Assembly: GCA_051016205.1 (NCBI GenBank)
Contig: CP136534.1
Coordinates: 6,200,001 to 6,264,000, forward strand
Length of the DNA: 64,000 nucleotides
Source of the DNA: Acuticoccus sp051016205
Lineage (GTDB): Bacteria > Pseudomonadota > Alphaproteobacteria > Rhizobiales > Amorphaceae
Reading direction: 5' to 3'
Shown here: positions 26,976 through 35,331 of the stretch, in pieces
Numbering within the stretch: position 1 is the stretch's first letter
Layout: the number at the start of each line of letters is the position of its first letter
Program-made: the position numbers and the translations under genes
Notes under the pieces: model-generated
What the model saw: the letters and a program-made list of their open reading frames with translations, nothing else
Databases searched by the model: none
Told to the model about the DNA's origin: nothing

Positions 26976-28009
26976 TGGCCAACACAATGGACCAATCCGC
27001 CGTCCTCGCCGCGCGCCAAGCCTACAACGAAAGCCTTGCCGCGCGGGCCGACAAGACCCGGGCCACATGGTTTCCCATCGCCCTCCTCATCGTCTTGCTG
27101 GCGCTGCCCGCGCTCCAATTCGTAGGCAACTATAACTACCTCCTCCACCTCACCCTCTTTACGGCAAGCTATGTGGTGATGGCGTCCGGCTGGAACATCC
27201 TGGGTGGCTTTGCCGGTTACATCTCGCTCGGCCACAACGTCTTCTTTGCCATTGGCGGATATTTCGCGGGAATGATCTTCGCCCGCACGGGGATCTCCGT
27301 CATCATCTTGGCACCTCTGGCAGGACTGGTGGCGGGCCTCTTCGGCTACCTCATCGGACGGATCACGCTGAAGGTGCGCGGCCCGTCGTTCATCATCTCC
27401 TCCTTGGCGCTGGTGATGATTGCCCGAATCCTGTTCGACAATTGGGAGTTTGTGGGGGGTGCTGCCGGCGTTTCCCTCCCCGCCAACGGCCTCCCGGTGC
27501 ATTGGGACAAGCTGCCGGCCTACTACACCTACATTATCATGGCTGCGTTTACGGTCTGGATTTGCTACAAAATCAAGCATTCCAAATTCGGCCTTGGCCT
27601 GCGCGCCATCTCTAAAGATGAAATCAAGGCCGAAAGTGCCGGTATCGACACCCGGCTGTATAAAGCGCTTGCCTTTGCCATCTCCGCCTTCTTCGTCGGC
27701 ATGGCAGGCGCGGTGTGGGGTGGTTATCTCACCTACATCAGGCCGAACATATTCATGGCAATCCTTGTGTCGGTCTATATGGTGTTGATGTGTATCCTTG
27801 GGGGCAAGGGCACCATCGCGGGACCCATCATCGGCGCCATCCTCATCGTCGCCTTCAACGAATTCTTCGTGGCAACCTTGGGCGCATCGGAAATCAACAT
27901 CTTCGCCACAGGCGTCATCATGGCGCTGGCGTTGATGTTCTTCCCGCTCGGCATCATCGGCACCTTGGCCAAGGCCGGCAAGCTGCCACGCATCCTCAAC
28001 TGGGACTGA
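26975..28009 (+). CDS. LivM-like ABC transporter permease
   Basis: Second permease, 344 residues. ATG 26975 fits homologous length and overlaps the LivH stop by one base. Motifs: ASGWNILGGFAGYISLGHNV, FFAIGGYFAGM, AISKDEIKAESAGIDTRLYK and GGKGTIAGPIIGAILIVAF. It completes a five-gene Liv-type importer (K-G-F-H-M order). A long open frame on the opposite strand across this gene is a compositional shadow. Confidence 0.93.
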   Translation: MANTMDQSAVLAARQAYNESLAARADKTRATWFPIALLIVLLALPALQFVGNYNYLLHLTLFTASYVVMASGWNILGGFAGYISLGHNVFFAIGGYFAGMIFARTGISVIILAPLAGLVAGLFGYLIGRITLKVRGPSFIISSLALVMIARILFDNWEFVGGAAGVSLPANGLPVHWDKLPAYYTYIIMAAFTVWICYKIKHSKFGLGLRAISKDEIKAESAGIDTRLYKALAFAISAFFVGMAGAVWGGYLTYIRPNIFMAILVSVYMVLMCILGGKGTIAGPIIGAILIVAFNEFFVATLGASEINIFATGVIMALALMFFPLGIIGTLAKAGKLPRILNWD

Positions 28010-28015
28010 TGGGGC

Positions 28016-28771
28016 ATGATCACCCTCTACAACGCCCCCCAGTCCACCTGCAGTCAGCGGGTGCGGTACACGCTCAACGCAAAGGCCCAGCCGTTCACCG
28101 AGCACAAGCTGGACCTTTTCGCCGGCGACCAGCTGAAGCCTGAATACTTGGCCATTAACCCCAACGGCGTCGTCCCCACCCTCGTCCATGACGACATCAC
28201 GGTGATCGATTCGGCCGTCATTGTTGAATACCTGGACGAGGTCTTTCCCTCCCCTGCCATGGTTCCACCGGCCCCGGCGCACAGGGCTGCCATGCGCTCC
28301 ATGATGCGCTTCATCGACGAGGTGCCGACGCCGGCGGTGCGCGTGCCGTCCTACAACCTTGCCTTCCTGCCCCACTTCCAGGCGATGACGGAGGCGGAAT
28401 TCCAGGCCGTGTGCGAGGCCAAACCATTGCGCCGGGAATTCTTGATGAAGATGGGCCGGACCGGGTTCCCCGCTTCGGAGATGGACGAGGCCACCGCACG
28501 CCTGCAAAGGGGCATCGACAGGATGGCCGATTGGCTTGAAGAGAGTGGCGGCCCCTGGCTGATGGGACCGCGCATCACCCTTGCCGACATTGCCGTCATG
28601 CCCGTCATCGTACGCATGGACGATATCGGGCTTGCCACGTTGTGGGACAAAGCCCCATCTGTCGCCCGTTGGCTCGGCGCCCTCCAGGCAACGCCACCCT
28701 TTGCGCCGACCTACTATTATGGCTCACTGTTGACGGAGAAGTACCCGCACCTCGCCGCCGCCAACGCTTAA
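28016..28771 (+). CDS. glutathione S-transferase family protein
   Basis: Cytoplasmic GST-fold protein of 251 residues starting six bases after the LivM stop. The N-terminal thioredoxin-like domain has a Cys at the active-site turn (NAPQSTCSQRVRYTL), the cis-proline motif NPNGVVPTLVHDD and the gamma-glutamyl-binding VIDSAVIVEYLDEV. The C-terminal helical domain includes LADIAVMPVIVRMDDIGL. Co-transcription with the Liv-type transporter and hydroxyacid dehydrogenase suggests a role in breaking down an imported compound, for example as an isomerase or lyase. The stop codon overlaps the convergent AraC gene. Confidence 0.88.
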   Translation: MITLYNAPQSTCSQRVRYTLNAKAQPFTEHKLDLFAGDQLKPEYLAINPNGVVPTLVHDDITVIDSAVIVEYLDEVFPSPAMVPPAPAHRAAMRSMMRFIDEVPTPAVRVPSYNLAFLPHFQAMTEAEFQAVCEAKPLRREFLMKMGRTGFPASEMDEATARLQRGIDRMADWLEESGGPWLMGPRITLADIAVMPVIVRMDDIGLATLWDKAPSVARWLGALQATPPFAPTYYYGSLLTEKYPHLAAANA

Positions 28772-29550
28772 ACCGTCAACGCACGCCAGCGGCCTGGCGG
28801 CAGACCGAAAGCCTTACGGAAGTGGCGCGTCATATGGCTCTGATCGGCGAACCCGCATGAGGCCGCCGTCTCCGCCAAGGCGTTCCCGGCGCTGATCATC
28901 GCCTTGGCGCAATCGAGCCGACGCAACACCAGGTAACGGTGCGGGCTGACGCCAAACCGCCGCCTGAACTGCCGTGCGAGGGCATAGCGGTCGATGCCGT
29001 GGGTGCCTTCAAGGGCGGCCATGGTCACGCCATCCCGCAATGCGGCCTCAATGTCGTCCCGCACCCGATCCATCGCCGATGGGTCGCACACCGTCGCCTG
29101 CACTGGCCTGCCGGTAAGGCGTGCCATGGCGTCCGCTACGGCACAAAGATGCGCGACGGCACCGAGGTCGCCGTCCTCACCGTCTGACAGGAGGTCCCCA
29201 ATGGCACGCAGCAACCCTTCGTCGCGCACCACAGGCGTCTTGATGAAGGGGAGCGAACCAGAACCGAGCACATCGGCCACCAGCGACGGCGCCAGGTAAA
29301 TGGCGCGGTAGCTGTAGTCGTCCTCCGTGCCGGGCCGGCCATCGTGGCGCTCGTCGGGGTGGAGGACGAACGCCTCCCACGGCACCGCCCGCCGCACACC
29401 GCCACGATAGGTGAACTCCTGCGTGCCCTGAACAGTGATCCCCACAACGTACCGGTCGTGCCGATGGGGTGCGAAGGGCTCTCGCAAGGAGCGGGCATCC
29501 ACCCGCTCCACCCCCTCACCCAACGGCGTGATGTTGATGGCAGCCGCCAT
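28768..29550 (-). CDS. AraC family transcriptional regulator with cupin-type sensor
   Basis: Regulator of 260 residues. The start (complement of 29548-29550) is preceded by AGGG. The N-terminal AraC-type cupin binding region contains FAPHRHDRYVVGITVQGTQE. The C-terminal double helix-turn-helix contains YALARQFRRRFGVSPHRYLV and CGFADQSHMTRHFRKAFG. It is divergent from a LysE/RhtB exporter gene 72 bp away, a frequent pairing in which the AraC protein controls amino-acid export. The 3' end overlaps the GST stop. Confidence 0.92.
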   Translation of the reverse strand: MAAAINITPLGEGVERVDARSLREPFAPHRHDRYVVGITVQGTQEFTYRGGVRRAVPWEAFVLHPDERHDGRPGTEDDYSYRAIYLAPSLVADVLGSGSLPFIKTPVVRDEGLLRAIGDLLSDGEDGDLGAVAHLCAVADAMARLTGRPVQATVCDPSAMDRVRDDIEAALRDGVTMAALEGTHGIDRYALARQFRRRFGVSPHRYLVLRRLDCAKAMISAGNALAETAASCGFADQSHMTRHFRKAFGLPPGRWRALTV

Positions 29551-29622
29551 CACCCTGCACGTTCGTTCAAGACATCCCCCCGCGCCGCCGCCATCGTGCC
29601 GCCGTGGCAACAGGGACTGGCG

Positions 29623-30222
29623 ATGATGCATGATCTCCCCGCCCTATGGCTGGCGGCCTTTCCTCTCATGGGCAGCCCCGGGCCGGCAACCTTGAGCCTG
29701 GCGGCCATCGGCACCGCCTTCGGGTTTTCCGCTGGGCGAACCTACCTACTGGGCATTGTTGCAGGCACCACCATTGTCCTCATGTTGATAGCCTCGGGCG
29801 TGACGGCATTGATCCTCGCGGAACCGGCGCTTGTGACCGTGCTCACCGTCGTTGCAGCGCTCTACATCCTTTATCTTGCTTGGAGGATTGCCACCTCCCC
29901 TGTCGGCTCGCGCAAAGCGCAGGCGAAGGCAGCTCCGGGCTTTCTGCCAGGTCTTATCCTTGCAACGGCGAACCCAAAAGCGTTTGCGGCCATTGGCGCT
30001 GTCTACGCCAGCCACACTTTGGTCGATGGCGATGTGGCGCGTGATGCCGCCTTCAAGATCCTCGCCCTCGTCGTTGTCATTGCTGTGGTCAACACGGTTT
30101 GGCTCAGCTTTGGCGCGGCCTTCTCGCGCATCCTCACACACAAGATTTTGGGGCGCGCCGCCAACATCATCTTTGCGGTGATGTTGCTTGCCTCGCTCGC
30201 CCTTGCTGTCGTCCCGCCTTGA
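29623..30222 (+). CDS. LysE/RhtB family amino-acid exporter
   Basis: Membrane exporter of 199 residues, the normal size. ATG 29623 (or 29626) follows AGGGA. Hallmarks are the first-helix PLMGSPGPATLSLAAIGTAF, a conserved Gly/Pro-rich MGSPGPA motif, six hydrophobic segments and LATANPKAFAAIGAVYASH. The family exports lysine, homoserine, threonine or related metabolites. Regulation by the divergent AraC protein is inferred from position. Confidence 0.92.
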   Translation: MMHDLPALWLAAFPLMGSPGPATLSLAAIGTAFGFSAGRTYLLGIVAGTTIVLMLIASGVTALILAEPALVTVLTVVAALYILYLAWRIATSPVGSRKAQAKAAPGFLPGLILATANPKAFAAIGAVYASHTLVDGDVARDAAFKILALVVVIAVVNTVWLSFGAAFSRILTHKILGRAANIIFAVMLLASLALAVVPP

Positions 30223-30239
30223 AGTGCCATGCGACAGCG

Positions 30240-31679
30240 TCAGTACCGCGTGGCACCAAAGAACGTCTCCGGCGTGTCCAAAAGATCGGAAAAGCCCGTA
30301 CGCTCAAGCATAATTTCCGTCGCGCGCGCGGCGTTCTCAAGCACTGCACCCTCATCCACGGACAAAACCTTGCGCCCCTGCATGAGGATACGCCCATCCA
30401 CAATGGTGGTGTCCACATCAGCGCCATTGGCAAAGCACACGATGCGGTAAAGCGGCATATTGGGCGGATAAAGATGCGGCTTCTTCAGGTCGACCAGAAT
30501 GACGTCGGCCTTCTTTCCCACCTCCAAGGAGCCGACAATGTCTTCCATCAACAGCGCGTGGGCGGCATCGATCGTCGCCATCTCCAACACCTTGCCCGGC
30601 GGCAGAACGGAGGAATCGCGAAAGTGGCGGCGGTGGTAATGCATGCACTGCTGCATGTGGCGGAACATGTCGCCCGACCGGTCAGGCGCCGTCCCGTCAG
30701 AGCCGAGCCCCACGACAACGCCCGCCTCAAGCATCTCCACCACACGGCAGCGGCCCATAATGGAGGCGACAGCGCTCGGATTGTGGGCAATCTTCACACC
30801 CTTGTCGGCGCAAATGGCAATCTCTTCGTCGGAGAAATCCGTCGCGTGGGAGAGCAGCGCCTCAGGACCCAAGATGCCGAGCGCTTCGGCGGCAAACGTG
30901 GCCGTCCCCGTCTTGTGACCATCTTGTGTGAAAACGAGGCCGTTCTCGCGCGCAACGTTGCTGGCAGCGCGCGCCTGGTCGATCAACAAAGTCAGCATTT
31001 CAGAGCTGGCCCCGTCCAAATGCTCGCGCCGCAAAGTGGGGGAGAGCATGGCAATGTTCAGTCGCCGCCCCTCACGCCCATGGCGGGACCGGATGAGGTC
31101 TTCGCAGGTGGCAATCTGTTCGTCGAAGGTCACGGTGTACGTGGACTGTTCGGTCCCGTTCCACGCTGCATAGGTCCAGGGAAAGGGCGGACGCGTCGGC
31201 CCCACGGCCATCTGCACGCGGATACCGAGCTCTGCCACAGCATCAAGATGCGCATCGCCATGCTCGCGCCTGTCGGTACGCATGACGCTATCGCCACCGC
31301 CCAGCAGCGAAACGCCCGTCGTCACCCCCGCCTTCAGTCTTTCAAGCCCCGCAAGCGCTGCCTCGGCCCGCCAAAACTGAGGGTCGGAGGCGACGGTGTA
31401 GACGGTCTTGCACGCCTCGTACCATGCCTCGCCATTCCCCCCACCCATGGTCTTGATCAGCCCGTGGCCAGCATGGGCATGAACGTCGATCAGACCGGGC
31501 AATGCCGCCATCCCCGTTCCGTCTATCACCGTTTGCGCAGGATGGTCGTTGGCAACCTTATCCGTCGTGCCAACGGCGAGGATGCGGTCCGCCTCAATGG
31601 CAACCGAACCGTCCTCCATCACCTGCCGCGTGCCGTCCATCGTCACAACGGTGGCGTGGTCAATGCGAATGTCGGCCAT
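30240..31679 (-). CDS. amidohydrolase of the AtzA/TrzA/SsnA (cytosine deaminase-like) group
   Basis: Metal-dependent amidohydrolase or deaminase of 479 residues. Conserved points are LPGLIDVHAHAGHGL (metal HxH), a metal His in the LLSHATDFSDEEI region, AHNPSAVASIMGRC and VGLGSDGTAPDRSGDMF (catalytic Asp), then a C-terminal SLEVGKKADVILVDL typical of the superfamily. The HxH is HAHAG rather than the common HxHxx-Q-L, so it is a divergent member. It is convergent with the LysE gene and 195 bp from a TAXI gene on the other strand. Probable substrates are N-heterocycles or guanidino/amide compounds; none can be named. Confidence 0.9.
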   Translation of the reverse strand: MADIRIDHATVVTMDGTRQVMEDGSVAIEADRILAVGTTDKVANDHPAQTVIDGTGMAALPGLIDVHAHAGHGLIKTMGGGNGEAWYEACKTVYTVASDPQFWRAEAALAGLERLKAGVTTGVSLLGGGDSVMRTDRREHGDAHLDAVAELGIRVQMAVGPTRPPFPWTYAAWNGTEQSTYTVTFDEQIATCEDLIRSRHGREGRRLNIAMLSPTLRREHLDGASSEMLTLLIDQARAASNVARENGLVFTQDGHKTGTATFAAEALGILGPEALLSHATDFSDEEIAICADKGVKIAHNPSAVASIMGRCRVVEMLEAGVVVGLGSDGTAPDRSGDMFRHMQQCMHYHRRHFRDSSVLPPGKVLEMATIDAAHALLMEDIVGSLEVGKKADVILVDLKKPHLYPPNMPLYRIVCFANGADVDTTIVDGRILMQGRKVLSVDEGAVLENAARATEIMLERTGFSDLLDTPETFFGATRY

Positions 31680-31874
31680 GGGTTCGTCCTGGTCGTTGCG
31701 TGAGGGGGCAAAGCGGGCCGGGCAGAAGCCGGCGGCAGCTCGCCTATCCTACGGGCGTGTGCGGTGGCGCGAAACATGCTCTAACGTTTTCGTCATGATC
31801 GAACGTTCCGAATACACCCCCGCCGCTCCGCCCGCCTGCCCATGGGCAGGGCCCTTGCAGCGCCGCGCCGCCTG

Positions 31875-33170
31875 ATGATGCCGCGCCGCGTCCTCCTCCT
31901 TTGCCTGGCGTTGGCCGTTGCCATCGGTGGGATTGCCTACGCCGCCGTCTGGCTGCAGGGCACACCCAATACCTTGCGCGTCAGCACAGGCACAGACGGC
32001 GGCACGTACGCTGCCTTCGCCCGCGCCTTGAAACGCACCATTGCCGATGAAACACCTGCCGCGCTCGAAATCCTCCCTTCCGCCGGCGCCAACCAGAACG
32101 CCAGGCGCATCGGGACGGATGAGGCCGACATGGGCCTCATCCAAAGCGACACGCCCGTTGCCCATAACACCGTCATCGTCGCGCGGCTTTTCCCCGAAGT
32201 GTTCCACCTCGTCGTGCGCCTTGGCGCCGGCATCGAGACGGTTGGCGACCTTCGCGGCAAGACCGTCGGCTTGATGCCCACAGGTTCAGGCTCCAACGAA
32301 CTCTTTGCCCGCCTCCTGCGCCACTACGAACTCCCCCTTGCCGAGCTCACCGTCGTCAACGGTGATCTGCGCGGCCATGCCGATGCGATCACGGAAGGCT
32401 CGATCGATGCCTTCTTCATGGTGGTGGCGTTGGGCAACAACACCATCGAGCAGATCATCGAGCAGGCACCCGTCCAGCTCATTTCCATCGACCAGGCCGA
32501 GGCCATGGCGCTCTTCGATCCTGCTTTGCGCGCAAGCGTCGTCCCGCTCGGCACTTATTCCGGCGAGCGTCCCGTGCCTGCCGCCCCGATCGAGGTGGTG
32601 GCCGTGGACAGCCTCCTTGCCGTACGCCGTGACCTGCCCGACTCCACGGTGGAGGCGCTCACACGCAGCCTCTTTGAAAAGCGCCAGGAGATGGTGCGCA
32701 TCCTTCCCCAAGCCGCGTTCGTCAGCGCGCCGACAGAACAGGACCGCCTGGTCTTCGGTGTCCACCCTGGCGCGGAACTCTACTACTCCCAGGACGATCC
32801 CATTTTCATCGTGGAGTATGCCGAGCCGATGGCGCTGGGGGTAACGGCCTTTGCCCTTCTCCTATCGGGCCTCTGGCAGGCGCGCATTTGGCTCTCCAAC
32901 GCCCGAAAGAACCGCGCCGATCAGTACAACCTTCGCATCATCGAAATCCTCGCCAAGGTGGACACGGTCACGGGGGCTGCCGACGTGGAGCGCATCCGGC
33001 GAGACCTCTTCGATATCTTCGAGAAAGTCATCGTCGACCTGGACAATGACAGGATCGAGGAAAAGTCACTCGTCTCGTTCTCTTTCGCCTGGCAGGTGGC
33101 CGCCTCCACACTGAACCACCGCGAACTCGTCCTCTCCCGCGGTGACGATATCGCCTCGCCTGCCGGCTGA
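31875..33170 (+). CDS. TAXI-type TRAP solute-binding protein with C-terminal membrane anchor
   Basis: Membrane-tethered binding protein of 431 residues (start ATG 31875 or 31878; no strong ribosome site, and ATG 31842 is possible). A signal or anchor helix (LLLCLALAVAIGGIAYAAVWL) is followed by a TAXI domain: LRVSTGTDGGTYAAFARAL, GLMPTGSGSNELFARLL and AFFMVVALGNNTI. Unlike secreted TAXI proteins, it has a second hydrophobic helix near residue 320 (MALGVTAFALLLSGLWQ) and a helical cytoplasmic tail of about 95 residues. No TRAP permease is adjacent. It may be a sensor-like or scaffold protein rather than a transporter part. Confidence 0.87.
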   Translation: MMPRRVLLLCLALAVAIGGIAYAAVWLQGTPNTLRVSTGTDGGTYAAFARALKRTIADETPAALEILPSAGANQNARRIGTDEADMGLIQSDTPVAHNTVIVARLFPEVFHLVVRLGAGIETVGDLRGKTVGLMPTGSGSNELFARLLRHYELPLAELTVVNGDLRGHADAITEGSIDAFFMVVALGNNTIEQIIEQAPVQLISIDQAEAMALFDPALRASVVPLGTYSGERPVPAAPIEVVAVDSLLAVRRDLPDSTVEALTRSLFEKRQEMVRILPQAAFVSAPTEQDRLVFGVHPGAELYYSQDDPIFIVEYAEPMALGVTAFALLLSGLWQARIWLSNARKNRADQYNLRIIEILAKVDTVTGAADVERIRRDLFDIFEKVIVDLDNDRIEEKSLVSFSFAWQVAASTLNHRELVLSRGDDIASPAG

Positions 33171-33240
33171 CCTGTGTTGCCGCTCTGCCGGCGGTCTGTT
33201 TCAGTGCCCGACCATAAGAAACGCCCGTGAGGACCCTCCC

Positions 33241-34158
33241 ATGACAACCACCCCTTATCGGGGCGTGTGGCCCGTCGCCCCAACGCCCTTCAACGACGAT
33301 GGCACCCTCGATCTTGAAGGGATGCGCCGCGTCCTGGACCTCATGGTCGACCAAGGGGTGGATGGGATCTGCATCCTCGCCAACTATTCAGAGCAGTTCC
33401 TCATTTCGGATGAGGAGCGCGAGACACTCCTGCGCCTTTGCCTTGAGCACGTGGCAGGGCGGGTCCCAGTCATCGCCACCTGCTCCCATTTTGCCACCGA
33501 CATTGTGGTGGAGCGCGTGCGCCGCGCCAAAGCCTTGGGCGCTGCCATGGTCATGCTGATGCCCCCCTACCACGGCGCCCTCCTGAAGGCTGGCGAAGCT
33601 CAAACCTTCGAGCAGCTCCAAAGGGTGAGCGAGGTGGGTCTTCCCATCATGATCCAGGACGCGCCGCTGTCTGGCGTGGAGCTTTCCATCCCGTTCCTGG
33701 TTCGCCTCGCCCGCGAGCTTGGGCCTGTCGCTTACTTCAAGATCGAAACGGCCCAGGCTGCCGGCAAACTGCGCGCCCTCATCGCGGCGGGGGGCGATGC
33801 CATCGAAGGCCCGTTCGATGGCGAAGAAGCCATCACTCTGATGGCCGACCTCGACGCAGGCGCCACAGGCACCATGTCGAGCGATCTCCTGCCGGACCTC
33901 CTGTCCCCGATCCTCGCCGCCCACCGCACAGGCAATAGGGCGGAGGCCGCGCGCCTTTACGCCTCAGTCCTCCCCCTCATCAACTACGAGAACCGCCAAT
34001 GCGGCCTGCGCGCCTGCAAGACGGTGATGATGGAAGGCGGCGTCATCAAGAGCGATCACGTGCGCCATCCCCTCACGCCCCTCCACCCCGCCACACGCGC
34101 TGGGCTGCTCGAGCTTGCGCAAGCGGCGGAGCCCCTGGCGCTGCGTTGGGGACGATAG
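33241..34158 (+). CDS. DapA-family class I aldolase/dehydratase-like protein
   Basis: TIM-barrel lyase of 305 residues; GAGGA precedes ATG 33241. The Schiff-base lysine is in AYFKIETAQ and the catalytic tyrosine in LMPPYHG, as in dihydrodipicolinate synthase. The usual GTTGE pyruvate-binding loop reads ANYSEQF, so it is unlikely to be DapA itself. Relatives with such loops include 2-keto-3-deoxy sugar-acid dehydratases or aldolases. No lysine-pathway neighbour is present. Followed by a 240-bp gap containing the palindromic elements at 34297-34401. Confidence 0.88.
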   Translation: MTTTPYRGVWPVAPTPFNDDGTLDLEGMRRVLDLMVDQGVDGICILANYSEQFLISDEERETLLRLCLEHVAGRVPVIATCSHFATDIVVERVRRAKALGAAMVMLMPPYHGALLKAGEAQTFEQLQRVSEVGLPIMIQDAPLSGVELSIPFLVRLARELGPVAYFKIETAQAAGKLRALIAAGGDAIEGPFDGEEAITLMADLDAGATGTMSSDLLPDLLSPILAAHRTGNRAEAARLYASVLPLINYENRQCGLRACKTVMMEGGVIKSDHVRHPLTPLHPATRAGLLELAQAAEPLALRWGR

Positions 34159-34296
34159 GTCTTGCCGAACCGTGCGGACTGTTGGAGAGGCCGAGGGGCG
34201 TTACCAAGCCTCTCCCGCCTTGTTCCATCCTCCCGCGAAGTCAGGCTGCCATCTCTCCAAAGGAACTGACGCGGGGGATGTTGTCAGGGTGGCGCT

Positions 34297-34348
34297 TAGA
34301 GCAGTTTGCGGTCAGATGGAAACATACGATCGCAAGAAAACCGCTCTA
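34297..34348. repeat. imperfect palindromic intergenic element (TAGAGC...GCTCTA)
   Basis: Outer arms TAGAGCAGTTT (34297-34307) and AAACCGCTCTA (34338-34348) match at 10 of 11 positions, with inner arms TTGCG (34306-34310) and CGCAA (34331-34335). Its architecture resembles the palindromic intergenic elements scattered through Hyphomicrobiales genomes. It lies in the 34159-34398 gap beside the second element at 34360-34401. The left 34159-34296 portion shows nothing else. Confidence 0.6.
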
Positions 34349-34359
34349 TTTCAAAGGAG

Positions 34360-34401
34360 TAGAGCATCTTATCTGCGTCCGTATGGACGCAGGATGCTCT
34401 A
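34360..34401. repeat. dyad element, copy 1, providing the TAG stop of the esterase gene
   Basis: A long near-perfect hairpin: TAGAGCATC ... CTGCGTCC-GTAT-GGACGCAG ... GATGCTCTA. On the minus strand its first three bases are the TAG stop codon of the esterase gene. A related copy with the same CTGCGTCC-GTAT-GGACGC core, again beginning at a TAG stop, is at 60812-60852. It could act as a transcription terminator or RNA-stabilising 3' end. Confidence 0.75.
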
Positions 34402-35331
34402 GATTTCGCCGGCTTCGGTGAGGATCACGTCCAACGCGCGATTGTTGTCCCGGTCCATCATGATCATGTGGGAGTGGTTGGGGAGGCCCTTGTCGGCAAG
34501 GCGCATGTAGCGGGCGTACGCCCCTCTTTCGGCGACGGCGGCAATGTTGGATTGGACGCCGCCATCCATCGTCACCCAGAAGGGGCGGGTGTCCAGGTAG
34601 TCGCCCATCACGTCCACGAAGCGCTGGCCCTTGCAACTCTCCGGATAGGCTGTTGGAAGACTGGACGGCTCGATGCCGATCACCGTTTTCACAAGATCAG
34701 GGGCCTCGAAAGCAAGGCGATAGCCGTAGATGGAGCCTGAGGAGTGGGTCATCACCACGCACGGGCCGATCCTGCGGACCATCTCCAAGAAAGCCGCCTG
34801 CGCCGTGTCCACGTTCAGGATCCAGCGCGGCACACACTGCTTCATGAAGGTGTCGAACGCATCGATGGGGAACTTCTGCCCCACAAAGGCGGAGCGGCTT
34901 TCAAACCCGTCCTCCATGCCGAAGCGGAAGAGCCACCAGGCCTCCTGCGCCGAGCGCTCAAGGATCGGACCGGGGAAAACGCCCTCAATGTTGGTCCACC
35001 CGGCGCGGCCACGCTCCACCATATCGGCAACGTAGACGGCACGGCCTCGCCTTAGAAGCAGGTTGACCCAGCCCTCGCGTCCGTCAGGCGTCGTCTCCCA
35101 CGTTGCCCCGGTCAGCGCGCCGCCGTGGATCAGCAGAATGGGCAAGCCTTTCACATCCTGGGGAATGAAGTATTGGACATAGGCGTGCTCGACCGCGAAT
35201 TCGCCGTTGGGATCGTAGGTGAATTCTGGGATGGACGGGGCCACCTTCAGGCGGCTGGTGGGTTTGCCGGCAACGGTGTGCATCCGCCCACCCACGTAAA
35301 AGCTTCCCATCTCCTTCAGTGTGAGGGTCAT
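34399..35331 (-). CDS. alpha/beta hydrolase, esterase 713-like
   Basis: Esterase of 310 residues without a signal peptide. Oxyanion-type motif LIHGGALTGATWETT; nucleophile elbow MTHSSGS (first Ser). A Glu in IGIEPSS lies 24 residues after that Ser and a His in GLPNHSHMIMMDRD about 90 after it. That Ser-Glu-His spacing and the opening GSFYVGGR match my memory of the Alcaligenes esterase 713 family. The gene is fused translationally to the TRAP permease operon (ATGA overlap), so it likely cleaves an ester whose acid part the TRAP system carries. The stop codon lies in a palindromic element. Confidence 0.85.
   Translation of the reverse strand: MTLTLKEMGSFYVGGRMHTVAGKPTSRLKVAPSIPEFTYDPNGEFAVEHAYVQYFIPQDVKGLPILLIHGGALTGATWETTPDGREGWVNLLLRRGRAVYVADMVERGRAGWTNIEGVFPGPILERSAQEAWWLFRFGMEDGFESRSAFVGQKFPIDAFDTFMKQCVPRWILNVDTAQAAFLEMVRRIGPCVVMTHSSGSIYGYRLAFEAPDLVKTVIGIEPSSLPTAYPESCKGQRFVDVMGDYLDTRPFWVTMDGGVQSNIAAVAERGAYARYMRLADKGLPNHSHMIMMDRDNNRALDVILTEAGEI

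Noticed and set aside
26870..28507. 545-codon minus-strand open frame over livM and the GST gene
   Set aside because: High-GC shadow of two clear genes; composition rich in His, Arg and Gly with no domain.
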